64,000 nt of DNA, taken from contig NZ_CP064782.1 of NCBI RefSeq assembly GCF_018905915.1, positions 2,604,001 to 2,668,000 of the forward strand, read 5' to 3'. This document shows, one piece after another, positions 35,273-45,618 of the stretch. Each line of letters opens with the position of its first letter. The stretch's first letter is position 1. This stretch comes from Azospira inquinata (GTDB lineage Bacteria > Pseudomonadota > Gammaproteobacteria > Burkholderiales > Rhodocyclaceae). The notes under the pieces are model-generated. The model was not told where the DNA came from. It made no database searches and saw nothing but the letters and a program-made list of their open reading frames with translations. Both the position numbers and the translations under genes were made by a program.

Positions 35273-36082
35273 ATGGCCCTGGCTGGGATTGTCTCCACCC
35301 CGTCTTCATCCCCGGCCGCCCTTCCTCTGAATCGGAACGGCGGCCAAGGGGCGTCTACGCCAAAGGCGGGGGCGGAGGCGGGTGTCCAGGTGTCCCTGGG
35401 GCAAGGCGGCAATGGGGAGTGGTCCGGTGGCTATAGCGCCCTGGGAACTTCATCCTCCACCGCAGGGAGCGCTCCTGGAGCCGCTACCACCGCGTCTTCC
35501 GCCGGCGCTGCTGGGGGGGCGGTGGGGAGTTCCCCGTCCGGCGATCCGGCGGCGGCCAATCAGGCCTCCTCTTCTGGTACCACCACTACGGCCAGCGGCA
35601 AAAAACTGACTCCCGCCCAGGAACAGGATGTGGCCAAACTCCAGGCCCTGGACAAGGCGGTACGGGCCCACGAGCAGGCCCACATGGCCGCCGGGGGCGG
35701 GTTAGTGCGGGGCGGGGCATCCTTTTCCTATGAGCGGGGCCCGGACGGCCAGTCTTATGCGGTGGGGGGGGAGGTCTCCATCGATACGTCTCAGGGGAGC
35801 ACTCCGGCAGATACCATTGCCAAAGCCCAGCAAATTCAGTCGGCGGCCCTGGCTCCCGCCGATCCCTCCTCCCAGGACCGGGCCGTGGCCGCCGCTGCCG
35901 CCCAGATGGAAGCCCGGGCCCGGGAAGAACAGAGCCGACAGCAGGTCGCCACGTCTTCAGTGAATGGGGCCAAGGGTAATGAGAGCCTGACCCAGGCGGG
36001 ACGCCAGGGAGCGGCGGCCTACGGAGCCCAGCAGCAGGGAGTGACGGGGGCGGCCCAGACTTCCTTCAGCGCTTTTGCTTGA
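35273..36082 (+). CDS. SprA-related putative metalloprotease-like protein
   Basis: 269 residues. A Ser/Ala/Gly-rich, disordered first half is followed by the conserved SprA-related block: KLTPAQEQDVAKLQALD, then HEQAHMAAGG (HExxH zinc-type motif, 133-137), FSYERGPDGQSYAVGGEVSID and the Ala-rich helix AAAAAQMEARAREEQ. No signal peptide is seen. The function of the family is unknown; proteolysis is inferred only from the HExxH motif. The gene has its own promoter. Confidence 0.75.
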   Translation: MALAGIVSTPSSSPAALPLNRNGGQGASTPKAGAEAGVQVSLGQGGNGEWSGGYSALGTSSSTAGSAPGAATTASSAGAAGGAVGSSPSGDPAAANQASSSGTTTTASGKKLTPAQEQDVAKLQALDKAVRAHEQAHMAAGGGLVRGGASFSYERGPDGQSYAVGGEVSIDTSQGSTPADTIAKAQQIQSAALAPADPSSQDRAVAAAAAQMEARAREEQSRQQVATSSVNGAKGNESLTQAGRQGAAAYGAQQQGVTGAAQTSFSAFA

Positions 36083-36136
36083 GGGCCGCTTTTCGGGAGT
36101 GGCAGGGCGCCGGGGCAAACGGGGCCAAAAGGCCTT

Positions 36137-36898
36137 TTAACGGGTTGCCAGTTCCGCTGCGATGGGGGAGAGGCGCCGTTGCAGCTCTTCTTCAATGAAG
36201 CCCTGTTCCCGCAGCCGTTCCACCGCCTGGCGTAGCCGGGGGGCCTGCCGTTGCAGGCCAGACTGCTTGGCCAGCACCGCCCAGACTTCCTGACGCTGGA
36301 GGTTGAGCCGGTTGAAGCTGGCCGGGCCCAGGCCCCGCTTGCGCAGGTGGTAATTGAGAGAAAGGTTGCCCCCCACAATGGCGTCCAGCCGTCCGGCCAG
36401 GAACATATCCACCAGAGCTTCGTAGTCCCGTACTTCCAGGCGGGTATAGGGGCCACTGTCCCCGTTGCCGGGCAGCAGGTGGGTGTCCTTGATGATGCCG
36501 ACCCGCAGATTGCGCAGATCGTCCCGGTTGCGCAGCAGGGTGCCCGGTCGGGCCAGGGCCACCACTTCAAAGCTGAACAGGGGGGCCACATATTCCACAT
36601 AGCCCTCCTGTTCCTCACTCCGGATCACATAGGCCAGGTCGCAGTCTCCCTGACGCAGATCCCGGTCCAGGCGGAAATAGGGCTGGAGGGAGGGGCGGAG
36701 GCTGATGCCGCTTTCCCGCTCCAGGGCCTGGTTGATGTCCAGGAGAATTCCCGTGGGGACAAAGTGGTGCCCGCCCGCCTTGGCGTAATAGCTCCAGGGC
36801 TCGGTGAGGGGCATGCCCACTTTGCCCGTGGGGCCGCCCTGGGCTTGCCAGGAAGCGAAACAGAGCAGGAGTAGCAGGGGGAGACGGAGGGAAAACAT
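36137..36898 (-). CDS. Periplasmic solute-binding protein, family 3 (orphan)
   Basis: 253 residues with a signal peptide (MFSLRLPLLLLLCFASWQAQG). The SBP_bac_3 fold is recognisable: AGGHHFVPTGILLDINQALER, CDLAYVIRSEEQEGYVEYV, NLRVGIIKDTHLLPGNG, LVDMFLAGRLDAIVGGNLSL. It resembles polar amino-acid receptors, but no transporter genes lie nearby. An inverted repeat with dyad TATGAC/GTCATA sits 20-40 bases upstream of the start, which suggests regulated expression. Confidence 0.75.
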   Translation of the reverse strand: MFSLRLPLLLLLCFASWQAQGGPTGKVGMPLTEPWSYYAKAGGHHFVPTGILLDINQALERESGISLRPSLQPYFRLDRDLRQGDCDLAYVIRSEEQEGYVEYVAPLFSFEVVALARPGTLLRNRDDLRNLRVGIIKDTHLLPGNGDSGPYTRLEVRDYEALVDMFLAGRLDAIVGGNLSLNYHLRKRGLGPASFNRLNLQRQEVWAVLAKQSGLQRQAPRLRQAVERLREQGFIEEELQRRLSPIAAELATR

Positions 36899-36918
36899 CA
36901 GGGTAGAGGAATATTCTC

Positions 36919-36934
36919 TATGACGTTAGTCATA
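36919..36934. promoter_or_regulatory. Perfect inverted repeat upstream of the receptor gene
   Basis: TATGAC-GTTA-GTCATA, six-base arms with a four-base centre, 21-36 bases before the receptor ATG on the minus strand. Position and symmetry suit a transcription-factor operator; the regulator is not known. Confidence 0.5.
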
Positions 36935-37026
36935 AAAACCTATACCCTAATGCTCCGGGAGTCAAGGAAGAAACGCGGGAGGGGGGTAGCGATGGCTAGG
37001 GACGGTGAGACGGGGGAAAAGGGGGG

Positions 37027-37482
37027 TTAGCCCAGGTGCCGGGGCTTACCTTCCCCCTGGTTGCGGTGGGGGCAGTTTTCCTTGATGCAATCCACATAGA
37101 GATACAGCTCGTGTTCCTGGATCACGAAGCCCCGCTCTTTGGCGATTTTGGCCTGGCGGCGCTCGATCTCCGGATCGTGGAATTCTTCCACCCGGCCGCA
37201 GTTGAGACAGACCAGGTGATCGTGGTGATTGCCCTGGTTCAGTTCAAACACCGCCTTGCCTGCTTCAAAATAGTGGCGTTGCAGCAGTCCGGCCTGTTCG
37301 AATTGGGTTAGCACCCGGTAAACCGTGGCCAGGCCAATATCCATGCCTTCCCCAATCAGCAACTTATAGACGTCTTCCGCCGACAGGTGCCGTACGGCGC
37401 AGTTTTCGAAGAGCTCGAGAATTTTCAGGCGGGGAAAAGTGGCCTTTAGACCGATGTTTTTTAAGCTCTGGGAGTTGCTCAT
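37027..37482 (-). CDS. fur: Ferric uptake regulator Fur
   Basis: 151 residues. Winged-helix N-terminus ([20 protein letters not shown]), hinge and metal domain with [18 protein letters not shown] and the C-terminal CIKENCPH. It senses Fe2+ and represses iron uptake. Divergent from bamE, an arrangement common in proteobacteria. No good Fur box is seen in the 94-base intergenic region. Confidence 0.96.
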   Translation of the reverse strand: MSNSQSLKNIGLKATFPRLKILELFENCAVRHLSAEDVYKLLIGEGMDIGLATVYRVLTQFEQAGLLQRHYFEAGKAVFELNQGNHHDHLVCLNCGRVEEFHDPEIERRQAKIAKERGFVIQEHELYLYVDCIKENCPHRNQGEGKPRHLG

Positions 37483-37576
37483 GTCGCACCCTGTTTTAAG
37501 TCGGGAAAGGTCTTTTTAGGCTATGATATACCGATTCGCCTAGCTTGGACATCGCTGGAAAACAGCGTTTAGCCGC

Positions 37577-38101
37577 ATGATTCCTTCTTTTTCCTGCCAT
37601 TTTTCTACCCGTTCCCTGTTTTTCGCCGCCGGCGTAGCAGTCTTTGGACTGGTGGGCTGCTCCCATGTTCCCCGGGTGGTGACGGAGTACAAAATCGATG
37701 TCCAGCAGGGTAACTACATTACCCAGGACATGATCGCCCAGCTGCGCCCCGGTCTTTCCAAGGACCAGGTGCGCTACATCCTGGGAACTCCTCTGTTGAC
37801 GGACATTTTCCATGGGGAGCGGTGGGATTACCTCTATCGCCTGGAAAAAGGTAAGACCGGGGAAGTGGAAAGCCGGAAATTTTCCGTCTTCTTCACGGAT
37901 GGCGTGCTGGCCCGGGTCAGCGGCGATGTGGTTCCCGCCCAGCCAGCCAAGGAAGGGGAGGGGGCTGCCGGGGACGGGGATACCGCCTCCAAACAGCGGG
38001 TGGTGGATTTAGGCTCCATTCCGGAGGATGGCAGCGTGACGCCGCCGCCTCTGGAACAAAAGGGCTTTTTTGGCAAATTGATGGAAAAGGTTGGTTTGTA
38101 A
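37577..38101 (+). CDS. bamE: Outer membrane assembly lipoprotein BamE (SmpA/OmlA)
   Basis: 174 residues. Signal peptide with lipobox LVGC near residue 31, then the SmpA/OmlA fold: DVQQGNYITQDMIAQLRPGLSKDQVRYILGTPL ... WDYLYRLEKG (quoted in parts). A component of the BAM complex that inserts outer-membrane proteins. A hairpin (CGCTGGAAAACAGCG, 37553-37567) lies just before its start. dapB follows three bases after the stop. Confidence 0.92.
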   Translation: MIPSFSCHFSTRSLFFAAGVAVFGLVGCSHVPRVVTEYKIDVQQGNYITQDMIAQLRPGLSKDQVRYILGTPLLTDIFHGERWDYLYRLEKGKTGEVESRKFSVFFTDGVLARVSGDVVPAQPAKEGEGAAGDGDTASKQRVVDLGSIPEDGSVTPPPLEQKGFFGKLMEKVGL

Positions 38102-38911
<810 letters not shown>

Positions 38912-38956
38912 GTCGCCTCTCTGAGCCCCGCGGGTAGGCCGGGAAAAGCGCCCGGT

Positions 38957-38986
38957 TTGCCCGATAGAGGGCCTCTCCGGTATAAT
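38957..38986 (+). promoter_or_regulatory. Promoter for carAB
   Basis: TTGCCC (38957-38962), 18-base spacer, TATAAT (38981-38986). The predicted start near 38993 gives a leader of about 120 bases before the carA GTG. Confidence 0.7.
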
Positions 38987-39013
38987 AAGAAGGTTAAAAA
39001 TCAAAATCGTGTA

Positions 39014-39042
39014 AGCGGGAAGGCGTCTGTCCGTCCCGCTTT
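39014..39042 (+). other. Hairpin in the carA leader
   Basis: AGCGGGA and TCCCGCT form a perfect 7-bp stem around a 13-base loop, followed by TTTCC rather than a T-run. It lies between the carA promoter and the GTG start and could be a leader element, not a strong terminator. Confidence 0.4.
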
Positions 39043-39110
39043 CCGTATATGCACCACCGTCCCCGTCATCGCTCGATACGGGAGGGGTGCGTCTAGCGCC
39101 GGAGTGTTGA

Positions 39111-40265
39111 GTGTCCTTGCTTCCCACCTTTCCGCCAGCCCTGCTTGCTCTCGCCGATGGAACCGTTTTTCGCGGTTATGCCATCGGTGCAGAAGGTTCG
39201 AGCACGGGTGAGGTCGTCTTCAATACGGCTATGACCGGGTATCAGGAAATCCTGACGGACCCGTCCTATTGCCGCCAAATCGTCACCCTAACCTATCCCC
39301 ACATCGGCAACACGGGCTGCAACGCCGAGGACTTCGAGTCCCGGGCGAATTTTGCTGCCGGGCTGGTGATCCGGGAATTGCCTGTCCAGGCTTCCAACTG
39401 GCGCATGGGCCAGACCCTGCCGGAATACCTGAAAGAACACGGTATTGTGGCCATTGCGGGCATCGATACCCGTAAGCTGACCCGCCTGTTGCGGGAAAAG
39501 GGGGCCCAGGCCGGTTGCGTCATGGCTGGCGCCAACCTGGATGAGGCCGCTGCCCTGGCCCAGGCCCGGGCATTTCCCGGGCTGGCCGGGATGGATCTGG
39601 CCAAGGTGGTCAGCGCGGATCAGCCCTACGCCTGGAGCGAAGGGGAGTGGGATTTGAAGGCCGGTTACCGGCCTGTGGAAAAGCGCCCCTTCAAAGTGGT
39701 GGCCTACGATTTCGGCGTCAAGCGCAACATTCTGCGCATGTTGGCCAGTCGGGGCTGTGATGTGGAAGTGGTGCCGGCCCAGACCCCGGCTAAGGACGTG
39801 CTCGCCCGCCAGCCGGATGGGGTGTTTCTCTCCAACGGTCCCGGGGATCCGGAACCTTGCGATTACGCCATTCAGGCCATCCAGGAAGTGCTGGCCGCTA
39901 AGGTGCCCACTTTCGGTATCTGTCTGGGGCACCAGCTTCTGGCCCTGGCCTCCGGTGCCAAGACCGTGAAAATGAAATTCGGCCACCACGGCGCCAATCA
40001 CCCGGTGAAGGATCTGGAAACCGGCCAGGTGTTGATCACCAGCCAGAACCACGGGTTTGCCGTGGATCAGGCTACCCTGCCGGCCAATCTTAAGGCCACC
40101 CACGTTTCCCTCTTCGACGGTTCCCTGCAAGGCGTCTCCCGTACCGATGTGCCCGCGTTCTCCTTCCAGGGGCACCCGGAAGCCAGCCCGGGTCCCCACG
40201 ACCTGGCCTATCTGTTCGATCGGTTCATTCGGCTGATGCAAGACAAAAAGGCGGAAAATGCCTAA
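39111..40265 (+). CDS. carA: Carbamoyl-phosphate synthase, small subunit
   Basis: 384 residues. Start is GTG at 39111 with GGAG at 39101-39104. N-terminal domain ([17 protein letters not shown]) and C-terminal glutamine amidotransferase with the catalytic cysteine in [14 protein letters not shown] and the His-Glu pair in [13 protein letters not shown]. Supplies ammonia from glutamine for arginine and pyrimidine synthesis. Overlaps carB by 8 bases, so translation is coupled. Confidence 0.97.
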   Translation: MSLLPTFPPALLALADGTVFRGYAIGAEGSSTGEVVFNTAMTGYQEILTDPSYCRQIVTLTYPHIGNTGCNAEDFESRANFAAGLVIRELPVQASNWRMGQTLPEYLKEHGIVAIAGIDTRKLTRLLREKGAQAGCVMAGANLDEAAALAQARAFPGLAGMDLAKVVSADQPYAWSEGEWDLKAGYRPVEKRPFKVVAYDFGVKRNILRMLASRGCDVEVVPAQTPAKDVLARQPDGVFLSNGPGDPEPCDYAIQAIQEVLAAKVPTFGICLGHQLLALASGAKTVKMKFGHHGANHPVKDLETGQVLITSQNHGFAVDQATLPANLKATHVSLFDGSLQGVSRTDVPAFSFQGHPEASPGPHDLAYLFDRFIRLMQDKKAENA

Positions 40266-43200
40266 GCGTAACGACATCAAAAGCATTCTTATCATTGGGG
40301 CGGGCCCGATCGTCATTGGTCAGGCCTGCGAGTTCGACTATTCCGGCGCCCAGGCTTGTAAGGCCCTGAAGGCCGAGGGTTACAAGGTCATTCTGGTCAA
40401 TTCCAATCCGGCCACCATCATGACCGACCCGGCCACGGCGGACGTGACCTATATCGAACCCATCACCTGGAAGGTGGTGGAAAAGATTATCGAAAAGGAA
40501 CGTCCCAATGCCCTGCTGCCCACCATGGGCGGCCAGACGGCGCTGAATTGCGCTCTGGACCTGGCTAAGCACGGTGTGCTGGACAAGTACGGCGTGGAAA
40601 TGATCGGCGCCTCCCGGGATGCCATCGACAAGGCCGAGGATCGGGAAAAGTTCAAGGCGGCCATGACCAAGATCGGTCTAGGTTCTGCCCGTTCCGCCGT
40701 GGCCCATTCCATGGAAGAAGCCTTCCAGGTTCAGGCCATGATCGGCTTCCCCACCATCATCCGTCCTTCCTTTACTCTGGGCGGTTCTGGCGGCGGTATT
40801 GCCTATAACCGGGAAGAATTCGTCACCATTTGCGAACGGGGCCTGGAAGCCTCCCCGACCAAGGAATTGCTCATCGAGGAATCCCTGATCGGCTGGAAAG
40901 AGTTCGAAATGGAAGTGGTGCGGGACAAGAAGGACAACTGCATCATCGTCTGCTCCATCGAAAATCTGGACCCCATGGGGGTGCATACGGGGGACTCCAT
41001 CACCGTGGCTCCCATCCAGACTTTGACGGACAAGGAATACCAGATCATGCGCGACGCCTCCGTCGCCGTGCTGCGGGAAATTGGGGTGGATACGGGCGGT
41101 TCCAACGTCCAGTTCGCCATTAATCCCAAGGACGGCCGGATGATCGTCATTGAGATGAATCCCCGGGTATCCCGTTCCTCCGCCCTGGCCTCCAAGGCCA
41201 CCGGCTTCCCCATCGCCAAGGTGGCGGCCAAGCTGGCCGTGGGCTACACCCTGGACGAACTGGCCAACGAAATTACCGGTGGCAAGACTCCGGCCTCTTT
41301 TGAGCCGTCCATCGATTACGTGGTGACCAAGGTCCCCCGTTTCGCCTTCGAAAAATTCCCCCAAGCCGATTCCCATCTGACGACCCAGATGAAGTCCGTT
41401 GGGGAAGTCATGGCCATTGGCCGGACTTTCCAGGAATCCCTGCAAAAGGCCCTGCGTGGCCTGGAAGTGGGGGTGGATGGCTTCGACGAAAAGAGTTCGG
41501 ACCGGGAAACTATCGAAACCGCTCTGGCCGAACCCGGCCCGGAGCGGATCTGGTACGTGGGGGACGCGTTCCGCCTGGGGTTGAGCCTGGAGGACATCCA
41601 GCGCCTGACCCATATTGATCCCTGGTTCCTGGCCCAGATCGAAGACCTGCACCGCAAGTCCGAAGCCGTTCAGGGCCGTAGCCTGGAAAGCCTGAGTGCC
41701 CCGGAAATGCTGGCCCTGAAGAAGGCCGGTTTCTCCGACAAGCGCCTGGCTAAGCTCATGGGAACCACCCAGACCGCCGTTCGGGAACGGCGCCATGCCT
41801 TGGCCGTACGCCCGGTCTATAAGCGGGTGGATACCTGTGCGGCGGAATTCTCCACGGACACCGCCTATCTCTATTCCTCCTACGAGGAAGAGTGCGAGGC
41901 CCAGCCTAGCGCCAAGAAAAAGATTATGGTGCTGGGCGGCGGCCCGAACCGGATTGGCCAGGGGATCGAGTTCGACTACTGCTGTGTCCATGCCTCCATG
42001 GCCATGCGGGAAGACGGCTACGAGACCATCATGGTCAATTGCAATCCGGAAACCGTGTCCACCGACTACGATACTTCCGATCGCCTGTATTTCGAGCCCC
42101 TGACCCTGGAAGACGTGCTGGAAGTGGTTCATGTGGAAAAGCCCGTGGGGGTGATCGTCCAGTATGGCGGCCAGACGCCCTTGAAATTGGCCCGGGACCT
42201 GGAAGCCAACGGGGTGCCCATTATCGGTACCAGCCCGGACATGATTGACGCGGCGGAAGACCGGGAACGGTTCCAGAAGCTGCTCAACGACCTGGGGCTG
42301 AAACAGCCGCCCAACCGGACCGCCCGGACCGAGGCGGATGCCTTGGCCCTGGCCCAGGAAATCGGCTATCCCCTGGTGGTGCGCCCCTCCTACGTGCTGG
42401 GCGGTCGGGCTATGGAAATTGTCCATCAGCAGGCTGATCTGGAACGCTACATGCGGGAAGCGGTAAAGGTTTCCAACGATTCCCCCGTGCTGCTGGACCG
42501 TTTCCTGAACGACGCCTGCGAAGTGGATGTGGATGCCCTGTCTGACGGTCAGGAAGTGATCATCGGCGGGGTTATGGAGCACATCGAACAAGCCGGGGTC
42601 CACTCCGGTGACTCCGCCTGCTCTCTGCCGCCTTACTCCCTGTCTCCTGCGATTCAGGACGAATTGCGGCGCCAGACCAAGCTCATGGCCAAGGCCCTCA
42701 ACGTTTGCGGCCTCATGAACGTGCAATTCGCCATCCAGGGCGATACGGTTTTCGTTCTGGAAGTGAATCCCCGGGCCTCCCGTACCGTGCCTTTCGTTTC
42801 CAAGGCCACCGGTCTGCAACTGGCCAAGATCGCCGCCCGCTGTATGGTGGGCCAAAGCCTGGCCAGCCAAGGGGTGACCAAGGAAATGATCCCCCCCTAT
42901 TTCGCGGTGAAGGAAGCGGTTTTCCCCTTCGTCAAATTCCCCGGGGTGGATACCATCCTGGGGCCGGAAATGAAGTCCACCGGGGAAGTGATGGGGGTGG
43001 GGGAAACCTTTGCTGAGGCCTTTGTGAAGAGCCAGTTGGCGGCCGGCGTACGGCTGCCCACCGGAGGCAAGGTCTTCCTTTCCGTCAAGGATTCGGACAA
43101 GGCCAAGGCCGTGGATGTGGCGCGGGACCTCCAGGCCGCAGGCTTCTCCATCCTGGCTACCCGGGGTACCGCAAACGCCATTCAGGCGGCGGGTATTCCG

Positions 43201-43464
43201 GTGACCGTGGTTAATAAGGTCACGGAAGGCCGTCCCCACGTGGTGGATATGATCAAGAACAATGAAATTGCTCTGATCATCAACACCGTAGATGAAAAGC
43301 GGCAGGCCATCGCCGATTCCCGCTCCATCCGGACTTCCGGTCTGGCGGCTCGGGTGACCATCTACACCACCCTGTGGGGTGCCGAAGCGGCAGCCGCCGG
43401 TATTCGCCAGGGCGGGGAGCTGCGGGTGTACCCGATTCAGGGTTTGCACGCTAAACTTCACTAA
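40258..43464 (+). CDS. carB: Carbamoyl-phosphate synthase, large subunit
   Basis: 1068 residues. Two homologous ATP-grasp halves, opening with [21 protein letters not shown] and [20 protein letters not shown]; an allosteric C-terminal domain starts near [18 protein letters not shown]. Forms carbamoyl phosphate in concert with CarA. Full length for the family. A terminator-like hairpin separates it from greA. Confidence 0.98.
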   Translation: MPKRNDIKSILIIGAGPIVIGQACEFDYSGAQACKALKAEGYKVILVNSNPATIMTDPATADVTYIEPITWKVVEKIIEKERPNALLPTMGGQTALNCALDLAKHGVLDKYGVEMIGASRDAIDKAEDREKFKAAMTKIGLGSARSAVAHSMEEAFQVQAMIGFPTIIRPSFTLGGSGGGIAYNREEFVTICERGLEASPTKELLIEESLIGWKEFEMEVVRDKKDNCIIVCSIENLDPMGVHTGDSITVAPIQTLTDKEYQIMRDASVAVLREIGVDTGGSNVQFAINPKDGRMIVIEMNPRVSRSSALASKATGFPIAKVAAKLAVGYTLDELANEITGGKTPASFEPSIDYVVTKVPRFAFEKFPQADSHLTTQMKSVGEVMAIGRTFQESLQKALRGLEVGVDGFDEKSSDRETIETALAEPGPERIWYVGDAFRLGLSLEDIQRLTHIDPWFLAQIEDLHRKSEAVQGRSLESLSAPEMLALKKAGFSDKRLAKLMGTTQTAVRERRHALAVRPVYKRVDTCAAEFSTDTAYLYSSYEEECEAQPSAKKKIMVLGGGPNRIGQGIEFDYCCVHASMAMREDGYETIMVNCNPETVSTDYDTSDRLYFEPLTLEDVLEVVHVEKPVGVIVQYGGQTPLKLARDLEANGVPIIGTSPDMIDAAEDRERFQKLLNDLGLKQPPNRTARTEADALALAQEIGYPLVVRPSYVLGGRAMEIVHQQADLERYMREAVKVSNDSPVLLDRFLNDACEVDVDALSDGQEVIIGGVMEHIEQAGVHSGDSACSLPPYSLSPAIQDELRRQTKLMAKALNVCGLMNVQFAIQGDTVFVLEVNPRASRTVPFVSKATGLQLAKIAARCMVGQSLASQGVTKEMIPPYFAVKEAVFPFVKFPGVDTILGPEMKSTGEVMGVGETFAEAFVKSQLAAGVRLPTGGKVFLSVKDSDKAKAVDVARDLQAAGFSILATRGTANAIQAAGIPVTVVNKVTEGRPHVVDMIKNNEIALIINTVDEKRQAIADSRSIRTSGLAARVTIYTTLWGAEAAAAGIRQGGELRVYPIQGLHAKLH

Positions 43465-43477
43465 TCCTTCTTTTCAG

Positions 43478-43514
43478 CCGCCGGACGTCCCGCCTCGCGG
43501 GCGCCGGCGGTTTT
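43478..43514 (+). terminator. Terminator between carB and greA
   Basis: CCGCCGG (43478-43484) pairs with CCGGCGG (43504-43510), loop containing a second small hairpin (CCCGC/GCGGG), then TTTTGCTTT. It begins 14 bases after the carB stop. Confidence 0.7.
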
Positions 43515-43532
43515 GCTTTGATTGAGAACGCT

Positions 43533-44009
43533 ATGAGTAAGACACCCTTGACCGTGGCCGGGGCCGAGAAGCTCCGCGCCGAGCTGCATCATTTGAAGAC
43601 CGTGGAACGGCCCAATGTGATTGCCGCCATCGCGGAAGCCCGTTCCCACGGGGACCTGTCCGAAAACGCGGAATACGACGCGGCCAAGGAAAAGCAGGGC
43701 TTCGTGGAAGGGCGTATTCAGGAAGTGGAGGCCAAGCTCTCCAACGCCCAGGTGGTGGATCCCCTGACCCTGGATGCGGATGGACGCTGCGTTTTTGGCG
43801 CCACCGTGGACCTGGAAGACCAGGATAGCGGTGACCAGGTGACCTACCAGATCGTTGGGGAGGATGAGGCGGACATCAAGAAAGGCAAGATTTCCTATGT
43901 CTCCCCCCTGGCCCGGGCCGTGATCGGCAAATACGCCGGGGATCTGGTCCAGGTGCAGACGCCGGGCGGCATCCGGGAATACGAAATCCTGGACGTTCGT
44001 TACCAATAA
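43533..44009 (+). CDS. greA: Transcription elongation factor GreA
   Basis: 158 residues. N-terminal coiled coil ([22 protein letters not shown]) with the acidic tip motif [20 protein letters not shown], and C-terminal FKBP-like domain. Rescues backtracked RNA polymerase by stimulating transcript cleavage. Start at MSKTPLT; the short upstream extension lacks a ribosome site. Confidence 0.97.
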   Translation: MSKTPLTVAGAEKLRAELHHLKTVERPNVIAAIAEARSHGDLSENAEYDAAKEKQGFVEGRIQEVEAKLSNAQVVDPLTLDADGRCVFGATVDLEDQDSGDQVTYQIVGEDEADIKKGKISYVSPLARAVIGKYAGDLVQVQTPGGIREYEILDVRYQ

Positions 44010-44014
44010 GCGCA

Positions 44015-44497
44015 ATGAGCGCCATGGGGCCCGGATCGGCCTGGTTGAACGGCCTGCGCCGCCTGCTGCTCACCGCCTGGGTGGGTAGCCTGTGGGGGGT
44101 GGGCTATGTGGTAGCTCCCACCCTCTTCCAGATAGCGCCCAGCCGGGTTTTGGCTGGGGAAATTGCGGGCCATTGCTTCTGGTGGGTGGGGGTGATCGGT
44201 CTGGTTTGTGGCGCCTTGCTGCTGCCCCTGGCCTTGACCGCTCCGCCTTCCCGGGACCGTGCCCGGGGCGTGGCCTTGGTGCTGGTTCTGGCGGTGGGCA
44301 GCCTGCTACAGCTATTCTATTTTCAGCCCCATATTGCCGCCATTAAAGCGGCCATTGGGCCCGTGGATCCGGCACTGAGCCCGGCGGCAGCCCTATTTGC
44401 CCGCTGGCATGGTTTTTCCAGCGTGGCTTACCTGCTACAAAGCCTGGCGGGAGCCCTGTTGGTTGCTTGGGGGGAAGCCCCCTGGCGGGGGCGGTAG
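44015..44497 (+). CDS. DUF4149 membrane protein
   Basis: 160 residues with four membrane helices (LLLTAWVGSLWGVGYVVAPTLF, HCFWWVGVIGLVCGALLLPL, VALVLVLAVGSLLQLFYF and GFSSVAYLLQSLAGALLVA). Matches the DUF4149 family of unknown function, often found beside greA in betaproteobacteria. Starts five bases after greA, probably co-transcribed. Confidence 0.8.
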   Translation: MSAMGPGSAWLNGLRRLLLTAWVGSLWGVGYVVAPTLFQIAPSRVLAGEIAGHCFWWVGVIGLVCGALLLPLALTAPPSRDRARGVALVLVLAVGSLLQLFYFQPHIAAIKAAIGPVDPALSPAAALFARWHGFSSVAYLLQSLAGALLVAWGEAPWRGR

Positions 44498-44513
44498 AAG
44501 GAAGGCGGAACGT

Positions 44514-44864
44514 CTAGCTCTGAAAGCTGCGTTTGCTGCGGCGCTGATTTCTTCCCGGGGTACGGCGGGCGGCTGCGGCAGCCTGGGCATCTTCCGGGGC
44601 GGGGCGATAAACCACCAGTAGCTTGCCGATATGTTGTACGGGGGCTGCATCCAGTTGGGTGCAGATATCGTTCAGGTATTGTTCCCGAACTTCCCGGTCA
44701 TCGTTGTAGACCCGCACCTTGATTAACTCGTGGCTTTTCAGGTTGGCGTCAATTTCTTTCAGCACATTTTCCGTGAGGCCGTGCTGGCTGATGCTGACGA
44801 CGGGATTGAGGGCGTGGGCACGGGCTTTGAGGGCCCGGCGTTGTACGGGGGAGAGGGAAAGCAT
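44514..44864 (-). CDS. yhbY: YhbY-type ribosome-assembly RNA-binding protein (CRM domain)
   Basis: 116 residues. CRM domain: LSPVQRRALKARAHALNPVV, SISQHGLTENVLKEIDANLKSHEL and KVRVYNDDREVREQ; basic C-terminal tail (TPGRNQRRSKRSF). Associates with 50S precursors. Start MLSLSPVQ at 44864. Divergent from rlmE, as in many proteobacteria. Confidence 0.93.
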   Translation of the reverse strand: MLSLSPVQRRALKARAHALNPVVSISQHGLTENVLKEIDANLKSHELIKVRVYNDDREVREQYLNDICTQLDAAPVQHIGKLLVVYRPAPEDAQAAAAARRTPGRNQRRSKRSFQS

Positions 44865-44899
44865 GGGAACTACCTGTTTCAAAAAGCGGATTCTAGCGG

Positions 44900-45523
44900 A
44901 TGGCACGTACTAAGACTAGCAAAGCGTGGATGCACGAACACGTTACGGATCAATTTGTGCAGCGGGCCAAGGCCGAAGGCTGGCGTTCCCGGGCGGCGTT
45001 CAAGCTCATGGAGATTGACGAAAAGGACAAGCTCCTGAAGCCCGGGGAAATCGTGGTGGATCTGGGGGCGGCCCCGGGGGGGTGGTCCCAGGTGGCGGGG
45101 CGCCGTATTGGTGACCATGGCCGGGTGTTCGCCATCGATCTGTTGGAAATGGGTGGCCTGCCCGGGGTGGATTTCCTCCAGGGGGACTTTCGGGACGAGG
45201 AGGTGCTGCACCGCTTCGAAGCCATGGTGGGAGACCGGCCGGTAAGTCTTGTACTTTCCGATATGGCCCCCAATATATCCGGTATTCCCACCTCCGATCA
45301 GGCCCGTTCCATCTATCTCTGTGAATTGGCAATGGATTTTGCCAAAACCCATTTGAAACCGGACGGCGCTTTTTTGGTCAAAGTATTTCAGGGGGAAGGG
45401 TTTGACGACTTCCTGCGGGCCATGCGGGAAAGCTTTCAGACCGTGGTTACCCGTAAGCCAAAATCCTCCCGGGACCGGAGCGCGGAACTCTATCTGCTGG
45501 GGCGCCGTCCCCGGCGTAGCTGA
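44900..45523 (+). CDS. rlmE: 23S rRNA (uridine-2'-O) methyltransferase RlmE
   Basis: 207 residues, also called FtsJ or RrmJ. SAM-binding motif [19 protein letters not shown] and the catalytic K-D-K-E set, with DMAPNISG and [12 protein letters not shown]. Methylates U2552 of 23S rRNA. Upstream of ftsH. Confidence 0.97.
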   Translation: MARTKTSKAWMHEHVTDQFVQRAKAEGWRSRAAFKLMEIDEKDKLLKPGEIVVDLGAAPGGWSQVAGRRIGDHGRVFAIDLLEMGGLPGVDFLQGDFRDEEVLHRFEAMVGDRPVSLVLSDMAPNISGIPTSDQARSIYLCELAMDFAKTHLKPDGAFLVKVFQGEGFDDFLRAMRESFQTVVTRKPKSSRDRSAELYLLGRRPRRS

Positions 45524-45543
45524 GCTTTAGAGGCGTCCCTGTC

Positions 45544-45571
45544 TTGTGGCGGAAGCATTTCGGTTTAGAAT
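45544..45571 (+). promoter_or_regulatory. Putative promoter for ftsH
   Basis: TTGTGG (45544-45549), 16-base spacer, TAGAAT (45566-45571). Would start transcription about 40 bases before the ftsH TTG. Confidence 0.5.
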
Positions 45572-45618
45572 GAAACCTTTGTAGCAGTCGGTCGCCAGGC
45601 GCGGCAAGAGGAGCAAAC

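Noticed and set aside
37483..37576. Fur box between fur and bamE
   Set aside because: No sequence near GATAATGATAATCATTATC; only a hairpin and TATGATATA were seen.
40678..43461. Long minus-strand open frame opposite carB
   Set aside because: Antisense to a fully recognised CarB; the His/Gly-rich translation is typical of a shadow frame.
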